This document shows, in pieces, positions 31,424 to 40,195 of a stretch of 64,000 nucleotides of DNA; position 1 is the first letter of the stretch; each line of letters begins with the position of its first letter. The position numbers and the translations under genes are program-made. This DNA comes from CAYSWV01 sp964434865. Lineage in GTDB: Bacteria; Cyanobacteriota; Cyanobacteriia; Thermostichales; Thermostichaceae. A model generated the notes under the pieces. That model worked only from the letters and a program-made list of their open reading frames with translations. It was not told the origin of the DNA and ran no database searches. The stretch lies in contig CAYSWV010000023.1 in the NCBI GenBank assembly GCA_964434865.1, positions 1 to 64,000 of the forward strand. Reading direction: 5' to 3'.

Positions 31424-32563
31424 ATGACTGTAATCCCCCTGTCCCCGAAAGGCAACATCTTAGTGGTAGATGATACCCCAAATAACCTACGCTTACTGTC
31501 AGGGATGCTGCGAGAGCAAGGGTACGAGGTCAGAAGCGTCTTGAATGGTCGGATGGCACTGACCACTGTTGAAGCAGAACCCCCTGATTTGATCTTATTA
31601 GACATCACCATGCCACAAATGGATGGCTATGAAGTATGTCAACAACTGAAAGCAAAACCCAATGTCTCTGAGATCCCCGTCATTTTCATCAGTGCTTTAG
31701 ATGATGCCGTCGATAAGGTCAAAGCGTTTCAATCTGGTGGAGTAGACTATATTACCAAACCCTTTCAATTGGAAGAGGTATTGGCTCGAGTTGAAAATCA
31801 TTTGATGATTCGGAGCCTCCAAAAAGAATTACAACAGAAGAGTGCGTTACTAGAAGCTGAAATCGAACGAGCAGGTGTCATCCAAACAAATCTATTGCCT
31901 AAGATCCATCCGCCCTTAACGGCCTTTGATCTCTGTGCCAAATGTATTCCAGCTAAAGAAGTGGGAGGAGACTTTTATGATTGGTACGAACCCGCTCCCC
32001 AGCAGCTCTCCCTAACATTAGGTGATGTGATGGGCAAGGGGATGGCGGCAGCTTTACTCATGGCTACTGTCCGAGCCTCAATCCGCACCACTCTCAATGC
32101 ATTTTCAGGTCATAGTGAAGCCCAGGCCACCATTAACTGTGTTAGTCAAGCCTTAGATGCTGATCTATTGGAATCAGAAGCCTTTGTCACTTTATTTCAT
32201 TTGCAGCTGAATGTAGATACCTATGGGGTGGAGTACGTTGATGCAGGACATGGTCATGTCTTTATTCATCGGGTAGGAGGGAATATTGAACGCTTGCCTG
32301 TACGGAATCCACCCTTAGGGGTAGGGTTCACGACCTACAAAGCTGGATCGGTCTTGTTGCAGCCAGGAGATGCTTTAGTGATTCATAGTGATGGATTAAT
32401 CGATGCTCGACCCGAAAGTTATGAAAACAAAGATCTCATCTATCAATGTATTCAACAGGATACTGATGCAGGTACTATCGTTGACAATCTGGTGACTTTT
32501 GCCACGTCTGTGGGGCCTTTACCTGACGATCTCACGGTAGTTGTACTCCGATGTAAAGCCTAG
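31424..32563 (+). CDS. REC-PP2C response regulator (RsbU/SpoIIE-type phosphatase)
   Basis: 379 residues. The receiver is at about 5-125 (VVDDTPNNLR, acceptor in LILLDITMPQMDG, Lys in YITKPFQ). A coiled-coil linker (about 130-155) leads to a PP2C-type phosphatase (about 165-378) with metal motifs EVGGDFYDW, DVMGKGMAAAL, VDAGHGHVF and HSDGLID. Such proteins usually dephosphorylate anti-sigma-factor antagonists or other Ser/Thr phosphoproteins in partner-switching systems. It follows the Cache hybrid kinase at 36 bases and is probably its output. No anti-sigma or antagonist gene is adjacent. Confidence 0.9.
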   Translation: MTVIPLSPKGNILVVDDTPNNLRLLSGMLREQGYEVRSVLNGRMALTTVEAEPPDLILLDITMPQMDGYEVCQQLKAKPNVSEIPVIFISALDDAVDKVKAFQSGGVDYITKPFQLEEVLARVENHLMIRSLQKELQQKSALLEAEIERAGVIQTNLLPKIHPPLTAFDLCAKCIPAKEVGGDFYDWYEPAPQQLSLTLGDVMGKGMAAALLMATVRASIRTTLNAFSGHSEAQATINCVSQALDADLLESEAFVTLFHLQLNVDTYGVEYVDAGHGHVFIHRVGGNIERLPVRNPPLGVGFTTYKAGSVLLQPGDALVIHSDGLIDARPESYENKDLIYQCIQQDTDAGTIVDNLVTFATSVGPLPDDLTVVVLRCKA

Positions 32564-32719
32564 CTGAATATTAAGCTTAGCCCATCACCCATCAGTAACA
32601 TAGGTTGTTTTATGCCAAGAAACTGCTGAAGTTGACTCATTATTTGAACAATCAGCACACTGAAATACCAGTTAGTTTGCGATACAGTAATTAGTACATT
32701 AATTTAAGGTAGCGCTCTG

Positions 32720-33331
32720 ATGGTGGATCTAGATATGAACCGAGACTATGTGCTGATCATTGACAAAAGTGGCAGTATGTCTGTTGAAGATATGCCGGGT
32801 CATCGCAGTCGTTGGAGTGCTATGCAAGAATCCACTCAAGCCTTGGCCCGCAAATGTGAAAAACTTGATCCCGATGGCATTACTGTCTACTTGTTCTCAG
32901 GTCGCTTCAAACGATTTGACAATGTCACCAGTGCTAAAGTTGACCAAATCTTTCAAGAATATGAACCGTCGGGATCCACTAATTTGGCTGCTGTACTAGA
33001 TGATGCAATTCAAGGCTACCTCAGACGTAAAGCGGGTGGACAGGCTCAAGCTGGGGCTGTCATTGTGGTGGTTACCGATGGGGCTGCTGATGATCGACGA
33101 GCGGTGCTTAAAGTGGTTATTGAAGCGTCTCGCCAACTCGATCGAGATGAAGAATTAGGAATTTCATTTATCCAAATTGGCCAAGATCCTGATGCGACTG
33201 AGTTTCTTAGAGTGCTAGACGATGAGTTGCATACTAGCGGTGCTAAGTTTGATATTTGCGACACCATAACTCTAGAAGATATGGAGGATATCAGCCTAAC
33301 TGAAGTCTTGCTGAATGCAATCAAAGACTAA
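32720..33331 (+). CDS. von Willebrand factor A-domain protein
   Basis: 203 residues, essentially one vWA domain. The MIDAS metal site is complete: DKSGS in VLIIDKSGSMS (about 14-18), the Thr in SGSTNLAAVLDDAI (about 91-100) and Asp in VVVTDGAADD. There is no signal peptide, so it is cytoplasmic. A second Met at 32735 (MNRDYVLII) is an alternative start with GGTGG before it. vWA proteins mediate metal-dependent protein binding. Its place after a kinase and PP2C phosphatase suggests a signalling or stress role, by inference only. Confidence 0.8.
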   Translation: MVDLDMNRDYVLIIDKSGSMSVEDMPGHRSRWSAMQESTQALARKCEKLDPDGITVYLFSGRFKRFDNVTSAKVDQIFQEYEPSGSTNLAAVLDDAIQGYLRRKAGGQAQAGAVIVVVTDGAADDRRAVLKVVIEASRQLDRDEELGISFIQIGQDPDATEFLRVLDDELHTSGAKFDICDTITLEDMEDISLTEVLLNAIKD

Positions 33332-33398
33332 GATTCGGATAGAATGGCACTATTGATAGTTATCATTGATATTGAGTAGTGATAGCTGATAGGTAGTT

Positions 33399-33857
33399 GT
33401 GGACCGCTCTATTGATCGAATTTTAACTGACCTCAAGGCTGAGTATGAGGCTTTAGACTCGGCCACTGAAAGTGCAGACTCAGAGCCAGCTTCTCAACCA
33501 CATGGTTATTCTGTACCTTCTTATCCGCCAGCCAAGCTACCCTCTCAACCCATTCAAGCTTTACCTGAGTCTGGATCAAAGTCTCGATCCAAGCCATCTG
33601 CCAAGCCATCTGATCAGACAGGAGACATGCAGTTCATACTGCAAGAGCTACGGGACTCCTATGCTGCAGAAGATCAAGCTTTAGCCATAGCTAGTCGCCA
33701 GCAATGGACAGCCGAGGCTCAAACTTGGTTAGAACACCTGGATCTCAACTCGTTTGATGCCTACTGGTTTGAAGTGTTTGCTAAGCCCTACCCGTCTCGA
33801 TTAGAGGCTGCAATAGCCTATTTACAGGGTATGGATCAGTTAGAGCAACAGTCCTAG
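33399..33857 (+). CDS. Slr1339-family (salt stress-associated) protein
   Basis: 152 residues, starting at GTG 33399 with AGG five bases upstream. It has an N-terminal helix, MDRSIDRILTDLKAEYEAL, a Pro/Ser-rich variable middle, and a conserved C-terminal block with AQTWLEHLDLNSFDAYWFEVF-type sequence followed by AKPYPSRLEAAIAYL. This combination matches the cyanobacterial family annotated as salt stress protein Slr1339. The biochemical role is unknown. The NarL-type kinase gene starts 16 bases later, so the two are probably co-transcribed. Confidence 0.6.
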   Translation: MDRSIDRILTDLKAEYEALDSATESADSEPASQPHGYSVPSYPPAKLPSQPIQALPESGSKSRSKPSAKPSDQTGDMQFILQELRDSYAAEDQALAIASRQQWTAEAQTWLEHLDLNSFDAYWFEVFAKPYPSRLEAAIAYLQGMDQLEQQS

Positions 33858-33873
33858 ATACCTAGGGGATGAT

Positions 33874-35082
33874 ATGACTCCCAACTCAACCCCAACCCCA
33901 ACTTCGATTAGGTATAGCAATCATCCCTTCCGCTTCCTATTGTATTTAGAATGGGCTTTGTTAGGCACAGCAGCCTACTTGGAGCTTTTGATCCGATTTT
34001 ATCCATCACCTTGGATAGGGGTTTCTTGTGTGTTGGGTTTTGCCTTACTGGGTCTGCGTTTACCCTTAGGATCAATGCGATTGAGACTGTTATACACCTT
34101 GCTAGAACTCAGCCTGCTTGGTGTAGTGGTCTGGTTAAGTAATGTCCGGTTACTGGCATTTATGTATGTTCCCTTGATGGTGCGAAGTTGCTTGATCTTG
34201 CCTTTAACAGGGCGACTGGCTGTAGGTGGCATCATCTTTGTGCTGTTTTTAGTCTCCTTAGAACGACGATTTAATCACGTTGATCTGTTTTTGGTGGCTG
34301 TTGATCCCAGCTACTGGCGTTATGTCTTATTCACGGTTTCTATTGTTATGATCTTGAGCCTGGTGTTTGTCACACTATTAATTCATACACTGATGGTTGA
34401 ACGGCAGGGCCGAGAGAAGTTAGCTCAAGCGAATGAACAATTGCGACATTATGCCCTTCATATTGAAAAATTAGCCACTTTGCAAGAACGCAATCGTATT
34501 GCTCGCGAGATCCATGATTCTCTGGGGCATTCTCTCACAGCCCTCAATATTCAACTAGAAGGTGGATTAAAGTTGTGGGCCAAAGATCCTGCTCAAGCCT
34601 TATCCTTTCTGAGTGAAGCCAAACAATTAGGTACAACCGCTTTACAAGATGTCAGAGAATCGGTTGCTGCCCTCCGCTCTGATCCTCTCAAAGGTATCTC
34701 CTTAGCCAAAGGTATTAGACGTTTAGCTCAGGATTTTCAACGATCGTCTGGCATTCAACCTATCTGTCAAATTGAGATTGCCCCTGATCAAACATTTCAA
34801 CCTGATATTGAAGGATCGATTTATCGCATTATTCAAGAGGCCCTAACAAATAGCTGTAAACATGCGCAAGCGACCCAGGTTAAGATCTGTCTCCAAGCCA
34901 CAGCCACAGAGGTCCAGTTACAACTTGAAGATAATGGTAAGGGGTTTAACCAACACCAAAATACAACTGGCTTTGGCCTTCAAGGCATGCGAGAGCGAAC
35001 TCAAGCTCTAGGGGGCACCTTTGAACTGAGAACTCAAGTGGGAGCAGGCTGTTGGATCAAGGTGACGATTCCTCTGGCATAA
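33874..35082 (+). CDS. NarL/DegS-type sensor histidine kinase
   Basis: 402 residues. The N-terminal half (about 20-175) contains five or six TM helices. A coiled coil leads to the HisKA_3 dimerisation motif ERNRIAREIHDSLGHSL (about 207-223). The HATPase domain has IIQEALTNSCKHAQAT, LEDNGKGF and GFGLQGMRERTQALGGTF. This kinase class pairs with NarL/LuxR-type regulators. None is adjacent, but one is encoded at 43770-44513. The preceding Slr1339-like gene is 16 bases away. Signal unknown. Confidence 0.88.
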   Translation: MTPNSTPTPTSIRYSNHPFRFLLYLEWALLGTAAYLELLIRFYPSPWIGVSCVLGFALLGLRLPLGSMRLRLLYTLLELSLLGVVVWLSNVRLLAFMYVPLMVRSCLILPLTGRLAVGGIIFVLFLVSLERRFNHVDLFLVAVDPSYWRYVLFTVSIVMILSLVFVTLLIHTLMVERQGREKLAQANEQLRHYALHIEKLATLQERNRIAREIHDSLGHSLTALNIQLEGGLKLWAKDPAQALSFLSEAKQLGTTALQDVRESVAALRSDPLKGISLAKGIRRLAQDFQRSSGIQPICQIEIAPDQTFQPDIEGSIYRIIQEALTNSCKHAQATQVKICLQATATEVQLQLEDNGKGFNQHQNTTGFGLQGMRERTQALGGTFELRTQVGAGCWIKVTIPLA

Positions 35083-35284
35083 ACTAGAGCTATGGCTACA
35101 TCTTGTGGGGTTATCAAATCATCTCGATAAATGAAGTCAGATCGTAAATCTTGAGTTTTAAAGGTTAAGTTTGTCCCTACATCAACCTGATTACAAGCGG
35201 TTAAAACTAGGCTCAGTGCTATGGGACATTCGTGGATAGGAACGTTTTAAGCTAAGCTACTTGTGTTGATTTTGAGCACTTACC
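35083..35284. other. Intergenic region before lysS
   Basis: About 200 bases. No T-box or tRNA-like leader could be identified, and no terminator hairpin with a T-run is visible. Confidence 0.4.
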
Positions 35285-36880
35285 ATGGGATCGGATGGGG
35301 TCGAATCACGTTTACAAAACACCCAGAGGTTAGTGGACCAGGGCATCAACCCCTATCCAGCAGCTGCCTATCATCGGACCCATTTAATCAGTCAGGTTCT
35401 GGAGCTATTCTCAACTGAGTCAACCTATCAAACTCTTGCAGCAGGGCATCATCATGGTGATCAGGTGCGGATCTGTGGTCGTATCTTGGCGCAACGGAAG
35501 CAAGAAGCTGATCTTCTGATTACGTTAAAAGATAGTAGTGACCCCCTCCTGGTTAAAGTTACGACCTCTTATTTGGATACTCTTGACCCTGAACTACCTC
35601 CTGAGTATGCTCCCCTCACTTTTGCAGCCTTGAGTTTACTGAATGTGGGAGATTGGATCGGTGTTATGGGCCACCCTGGCTACTCAGACGCAGGTCAACC
35701 GATAATCATGGCTCTGTCAATCGTGATCTTGGCTAAAGCCACCCATCCCTTTCCTGTGGATACCTTTAAAACTGAAACCCTCGAGATCCGGCGCCGCTAT
35801 CGAGAAAAAGACTTAGCCCTTGATCCAGACTCATTTAAGCGCTTTGTGGCTCGGAGTCGGATTATTCAAAGTATTCGCTTTTATTTAGATGAATCAGGCT
35901 TCTTAGAGATTGAAACACCAATTCTACAGCCTGTTTACGGTGGAGCTACCGCTAAACCCTTTGCCACCTATCCTGATGACCTAGCTCAACACCATTTTCT
36001 GCGATTGGCCCCTGAACTTTACTTGAAACGCGCGATCTGTGGAGGCTTTGAACGTGTGTTTGAACTTGGACGTGTGTTTCGGAATGAAGGTATTGATGAT
36101 GCCCATAACCCTGAATTTACCGCCTTAGAACTCTACCAGGCTTATGCTGATTACTTTGACATGCTGAACTTAACAGAAACCTTGATCAGCTTTGCTGCAG
36201 CTGCATCAGGATTAGAGGTAACCGATATCCCCTATCAAGCTGAGCACATTAGCTTAGAGCGAAAGTACACCCACACCACAGCTGATGGCTATCCCTTACC
36301 AGGGCACCATTGGCGTATCATGACCCTAGTCGATGCTGTAGCCGAGTTTACTGAAGTGACGTTTGAACCTTTTTTGGCCGCTGGATCTAGCGCTTTACCC
36401 CAAGCTATTCAAGCCGTTACTCCGCATCTCCAAGGGATCGACTTACAAGCCAGTGAGACACAAAGTTTAGGCCATCTCCTCAATGCAGTCTTTGAACGAT
36501 GCGTTGCATCCCAATTGATTCAACCCACTTTTATTGTCGATTTCCCCCAAGAAGTCAGTCCCCTAGCTAAAATGCATCGGTGTAAACCTGGGTTTGTGGA
36601 ACGCTTCAAGTTGTATATGGCTGGGCTTGAATTTGCCAATGCCTTCACCGAACTTAATGATCCAACCGAACAACGGGTTCGATTTGAATATCAACAGGCT
36701 CAGACTATTGCTCACCATCCCCTTGATGCTGATTACCTCGATGCCCTGGCGTTTGGTATGCCAAATTGTGGGGGTCTGGGGCTCTGGATTGATCGACTAG
36801 TCATGGTTTTAACCAATAGCAACAGTATTCGAGATGTCCTATTATTTCCAACCATGCCTACACCTGAGGCAGTATCTTAG
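35285..36880 (+). CDS. lysS: Lysyl-tRNA synthetase (class II), divergent
   Basis: 531 residues with the class II LysRS layout. An N-terminal OB anticodon domain (about 60-150, GDQVRICGRILAQRKQ) comes first. The catalytic core has motif 1 (SIRFYLDESGFLEIETPIL), the GGA..KPF loop, motif 2 (FELGRVFRNEGID...HNPEFT) and motif 3 (GGLGLWIDRLVM, about 496-507). FANAFTELNDP, a LysRS signature, is present. Two oddities are seen: Trp501 replaces a glycine of the usual GLGIGIDR motif 3, and the spacer normally reading RYRQRYLDL is RRRYREKDLAL. It is probably the housekeeping enzyme but could be a second, specialised copy. hom follows after 26 bases. Confidence 0.85.
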   Translation: MGSDGVESRLQNTQRLVDQGINPYPAAAYHRTHLISQVLELFSTESTYQTLAAGHHHGDQVRICGRILAQRKQEADLLITLKDSSDPLLVKVTTSYLDTLDPELPPEYAPLTFAALSLLNVGDWIGVMGHPGYSDAGQPIIMALSIVILAKATHPFPVDTFKTETLEIRRRYREKDLALDPDSFKRFVARSRIIQSIRFYLDESGFLEIETPILQPVYGGATAKPFATYPDDLAQHHFLRLAPELYLKRAICGGFERVFELGRVFRNEGIDDAHNPEFTALELYQAYADYFDMLNLTETLISFAAAASGLEVTDIPYQAEHISLERKYTHTTADGYPLPGHHWRIMTLVDAVAEFTEVTFEPFLAAGSSALPQAIQAVTPHLQGIDLQASETQSLGHLLNAVFERCVASQLIQPTFIVDFPQEVSPLAKMHRCKPGFVERFKLYMAGLEFANAFTELNDPTEQRVRFEYQQAQTIAHHPLDADYLDALAFGMPNCGGLGLWIDRLVMVLTNSNSIRDVLLFPTMPTPEAVS

Positions 36881-36906
36881 GCGGTATGTATTCATAGGAG
36901 TTGGTG

Positions 36907-38220
36907 ATGAAACCCTTGGCAATTGGTATGTTGGGCCTGGGAACAGTAGGATCAGGGGTGGCCAAAATCATCCTACAACCGCAAGGGCGTCATCCTATTC
37001 TGTCTATGCTAGCTTTGAAAAAAGTAGCGGTTCGTACCTTAGATAAACCTAGAGACATTGAGATACCGACTGGCTGCTACACTACTGATCCGCAAGAGGT
37101 GATTCATCATCCTGATATTGATATTGTCGTTGAAGTTATGGGCCGCATCGATCCGACTTTTCAACTTCTGATGCAGGCTATTGAACACGGCAAACATATT
37201 GTCACGGCTAATAAATCTTTGCTAGCAGCCCATGGAGCAGAACTGTTAAATCATGCTGCTAGCCATAACGTTCACGTTGCTTTTGAAGCTGCGGTGGCGG
37301 GCGGGATTCCGATTATTCAAGCTCTCACTCAATCATTGGGAGCCAACCGCTTAAGAGCCATGACTGGCATTATTAATGGCACCACTAACTATATCTTGAC
37401 CCAAATGAGTGAGCGAAACTGGACCTATCAAGATGCTCTCATCGATGCTCAAGCCAAAGGCTACGCTGAAGATCCACCCGATTTTGATGTGAGTGGCCGA
37501 GATGCTGCTGAAAAGCTAGCGATCTTGACCCAGATTGGCTTTGGCAAAACGGTTAATATTCAAGACGCTTTAGATCGTTGTACCACGGGTATTGATCAAA
37601 CTGTCATCTCTGATTTAGATATTCAATATGCCATAGCCTTGGGCTATCGGATCAAGCTACTAGCCACTAGCGAGATCAAAGGAGATGGCTCCCTCCTCTT
37701 TCATGTTGGACCCAGTTTAGTCTCTATCCAACATCCCTTAGCCTCTGTAAACGATGTCTTCAATGCCATCTTTATTCAAGGTGACCCTGTTGATGAATTA
37801 ATGTTTTATGGACGGGGGGCAGGCCAGGGTCCTACAGCCAGTGCCGTTGTGGCTGATTTGATCCAAATTGCAACTAGGATTCAGCCGATTCCAGACGCTC
37901 ATTCTGTCGGTCTCCCTGCCTTTCAGAGCCAGCCCCTTGCTTCAGATCCCATTAGCAACGAACTGTACCGACGCTACTATCTTCGTATCCGTGTGAATGA
38001 TGGCTTGCGAGGGGTAGGTGGGATTACCTCTCTACTTGAAAAGTCTCTGATTAATCCTAGTGTAGTTCGCAAAGAGAAGGATCAAGTGGGTCAAACTGAA
38101 ATTATTGTGATTACTGAACAAACTTCCTATACCACAATTTTAAGTGCAGTGAAAACCATTGAGAGTCTGCCTTATGTCCTTAAAGCTAATGTGCCATTAC
38201 CGATCCTCACCAAAGATTAA
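36907..38220 (+). CDS. hom: Homoserine dehydrogenase
   Basis: 437 residues from ATG 36907, chosen because AGGAG (36896-36900) is six bases upstream; TTG and GTG codons just before it are less likely. NAD(P)-binding motif GMLGLGTVGSG (about 7-17), then VTANKSLLA, catalytic-domain signatures GGIPIIQAL, GIINGTTNYIL, and AEDPPDFDVSGRDAAEKLAIL. The C-terminal ACT domain (about 360-435) is present. The enzyme reduces aspartate semialdehyde to homoserine for threonine and methionine synthesis. It is coupled to lysS. Confidence 0.95.
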   Translation: MKPLAIGMLGLGTVGSGVAKIILQPQGRHPILSMLALKKVAVRTLDKPRDIEIPTGCYTTDPQEVIHHPDIDIVVEVMGRIDPTFQLLMQAIEHGKHIVTANKSLLAAHGAELLNHAASHNVHVAFEAAVAGGIPIIQALTQSLGANRLRAMTGIINGTTNYILTQMSERNWTYQDALIDAQAKGYAEDPPDFDVSGRDAAEKLAILTQIGFGKTVNIQDALDRCTTGIDQTVISDLDIQYAIALGYRIKLLATSEIKGDGSLLFHVGPSLVSIQHPLASVNDVFNAIFIQGDPVDELMFYGRGAGQGPTASAVVADLIQIATRIQPIPDAHSVGLPAFQSQPLASDPISNELYRRYYLRIRVNDGLRGVGGITSLLEKSLINPSVVRKEKDQVGQTEIIVITEQTSYTTILSAVKTIESLPYVLKANVPLPILTKD

Positions 38221-38686
38221 GGCTTAAAATGAAATCCTTGAGCTGTCTGGCTGACTCTGGTTTGAATAAATTGCTTAATGGGTCAAATACATTGAACCCT
38301 TGGGATCAGGCAAAATCAGTAAAATCTTCATCTCAGTCAATCCTTCATCTTGATCTCCATAAGAGGACCATCTCTCACGACATACTTTTTGTTTAGTTGC
38401 CCAGAGCTGCTCTCAGGATGACTCACAGAACTAGCAATGTTATTCAGTCTATCTGCCGCTGTGACCAGAGTGGAGATCCAAAAGACGCTATCGCTACAGA
38501 CGACTACTTAACTTTTTGACCGATGGAGTTAGCTCCAGTTATTTCAGTAGAAATACTTAACCTCTTAATCAATTGACTCATGTGCAGCCATCAATTGGGT
38601 GGGGTTCTGGTATCCAACTCTGATTATCCTTGATTGTTCGATAGTCTTTCATTAGTATTAATGAGCAAGTCATACTCCTCAACGCG
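38221..38686. other. Intergenic region, no gene recognised
   Basis: 466 bases between hom and the sulfotransferase-like gene. Scanned on both strands for short coding frames with ribosome sites, tRNAs and strong hairpins; none was convincing. Confidence 0.45.
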
Positions 38687-40159
38687 ATGGAAAGAAAGAC
38701 TGTTGATGCCAAAAAGGCTGTAGCGCAGATGGTTCTTCTGGTCCGAACAGCTGAAGACTATATCCAAGAATTGGTTGATGAGGAACTCTATGATCGCAGA
38801 GGACTCCCTAGACCTTATGCAACAGCCTCCGCAGCTCCAGAGCCGGATTTAGAGCAACTGATGGTTCAGTCGAAGCCCATTTCGGAACGATTGAAGCCAG
38901 GACTTGAACCCCAGAGGCCAGTAGCTTTCTCTCACACAACCTCACACTCTCACACAACCTCACACTCTCACACAACCTCACAAAGGTTAGAACTGGATCC
39001 CAAAAGACTACTTGATTCAGACTTACCCCTTGAAAACGTGAAGGGATTTATCCTCTGTGTCAGTCCAGTGGGCAAAAGCAACCTACTTTGTCAAATTCTT
39101 CAAACGACGAATCTTATAGGGTATCCTGAACAAGCGTTGGCGCGAGTGTCTCATGGTTTGGCTAAGAGTGCTCTTGATAAAGGGAGTCTAGTTGAGGTCT
39201 TAAAGCAACTGCCTCAAGTGTGTGCTAGCGCTAACGGTGTGTTTGGAATTAAACTGCCATGGCCTCAGATTCAACAAATTGTGGCTGATTGCCAGCAAAT
39301 ACCTGAACTAGCCCCTCTAAACCCCCATCAATTGTTGATGAGATTTTTCCCTCATTTAAAATATGTTTGGATTCGTGACCGGGATCTTGAAGCGCAAGTT
39401 GTGTCTTGGACCATAGCTGAACAAGCAGAACAATCATTATCTCGATTAGGACAACATGACTCAGGGCCCAAATTTAACTACTATCAACTTTACGATACTT
39501 ACTCAATGTCAGCTCATTTTGATCAACAATGGGCGCATTATTTTGAGAATCATCACATTCAACCGCTGGAACTTTATTGTGAAGACTTTATTGAAGCTGC
39601 AACCCCCCATGTCCATAGGGTATTAGATTTTCTAAATATTGAGTATCCACCCAGCTTGACTGTTGACGATCCAGATATTGACTCGTATGAAAGTGAGCAC
39701 TATCAGGAATGGCTTGACATGTTTCACCAGTTCCGTCATGAAGAACCTTACTGTAACTATGCTTCTATGTTTGAGATCCAAGCAATGCTGCAAGCCAAGG
39801 AATTTCAAAAATTTATGGCAATTGCTCGTGATTATCCTCAAGACGCCCAATCCTTTTATAACGTCAAACTCATCAGTTTCAAAATCAAGTCAAGTGCTAA
39901 CAATTATGACCCAACCGAACTGGAAAAGGAATTAGCCACTGCTATTGCTCATTCACCATCAAGACCTGAAGCCTTTGCTCATCGGTCTCTACTCCGTTGT
40001 CGACAAGGCCTCCTACAAGAAGCTAGGCTAGATTTAGCCTCCGCAGAAGCTAAACTTAGAGGTGTAACAACTCCAGGAACCCATGTCATCGAAGCTCTAA
40101 TTCAGAGTGCTAAGCAAACGATCGCTCAACTCAGTGAAACCCAATCTCTGTCTTCCTGA
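38687..40159 (+). CDS. Stf0-like sulfotransferase with C-terminal TPR-like region
   Basis: 490 residues. An N-terminal helical region (1-60) is followed by a repeat segment (about 82-98, SHTTSHSHTTSHSHTTS). A Stf0-type sulfotransferase domain follows at about 118-345: ILCVSPVGKSNLLCQIL (PAPS-binding loop), GYPEQALARVSHG, VFGIKLPWPQI, LKYVWIRDRDLEAQVVSW and YCEDFIE. In typical members the loop reads TPRSGST; here it is SPVGKSN, so PAPS binding is uncertain. The last 110 residues look TPR-like (RPEAFAHRSLLRCRQGLLQEA). Probably modifies a glycan or lipid, or has lost activity. ATG 38687 has only a weak ribosome site. Confidence 0.6.
   Translation: MERKTVDAKKAVAQMVLLVRTAEDYIQELVDEELYDRRGLPRPYATASAAPEPDLEQLMVQSKPISERLKPGLEPQRPVAFSHTTSHSHTTSHSHTTSQRLELDPKRLLDSDLPLENVKGFILCVSPVGKSNLLCQILQTTNLIGYPEQALARVSHGLAKSALDKGSLVEVLKQLPQVCASANGVFGIKLPWPQIQQIVADCQQIPELAPLNPHQLLMRFFPHLKYVWIRDRDLEAQVVSWTIAEQAEQSLSRLGQHDSGPKFNYYQLYDTYSMSAHFDQQWAHYFENHHIQPLELYCEDFIEAATPHVHRVLDFLNIEYPPSLTVDDPDIDSYESEHYQEWLDMFHQFRHEEPYCNYASMFEIQAMLQAKEFQKFMAIARDYPQDAQSFYNVKLISFKIKSSANNYDPTELEKELATAIAHSPSRPEAFAHRSLLRCRQGLLQEARLDLASAEAKLRGVTTPGTHVIEALIQSAKQTIAQLSETQSLSS
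38930..38983 (+). repeat. Three 18-bp tandem repeats inside a coding region
   Basis: TCTCACACAACCTCACAC three times (last base of copy three differs), encoding three SHTTSH units in the sulfotransferase-like protein. The near-identity of the copies indicates recent expansion. Confidence 0.95.
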
Positions 40160-40195
40160 AAAAACAGCTATATTGTCGGCTGTAGCTGATCACGT

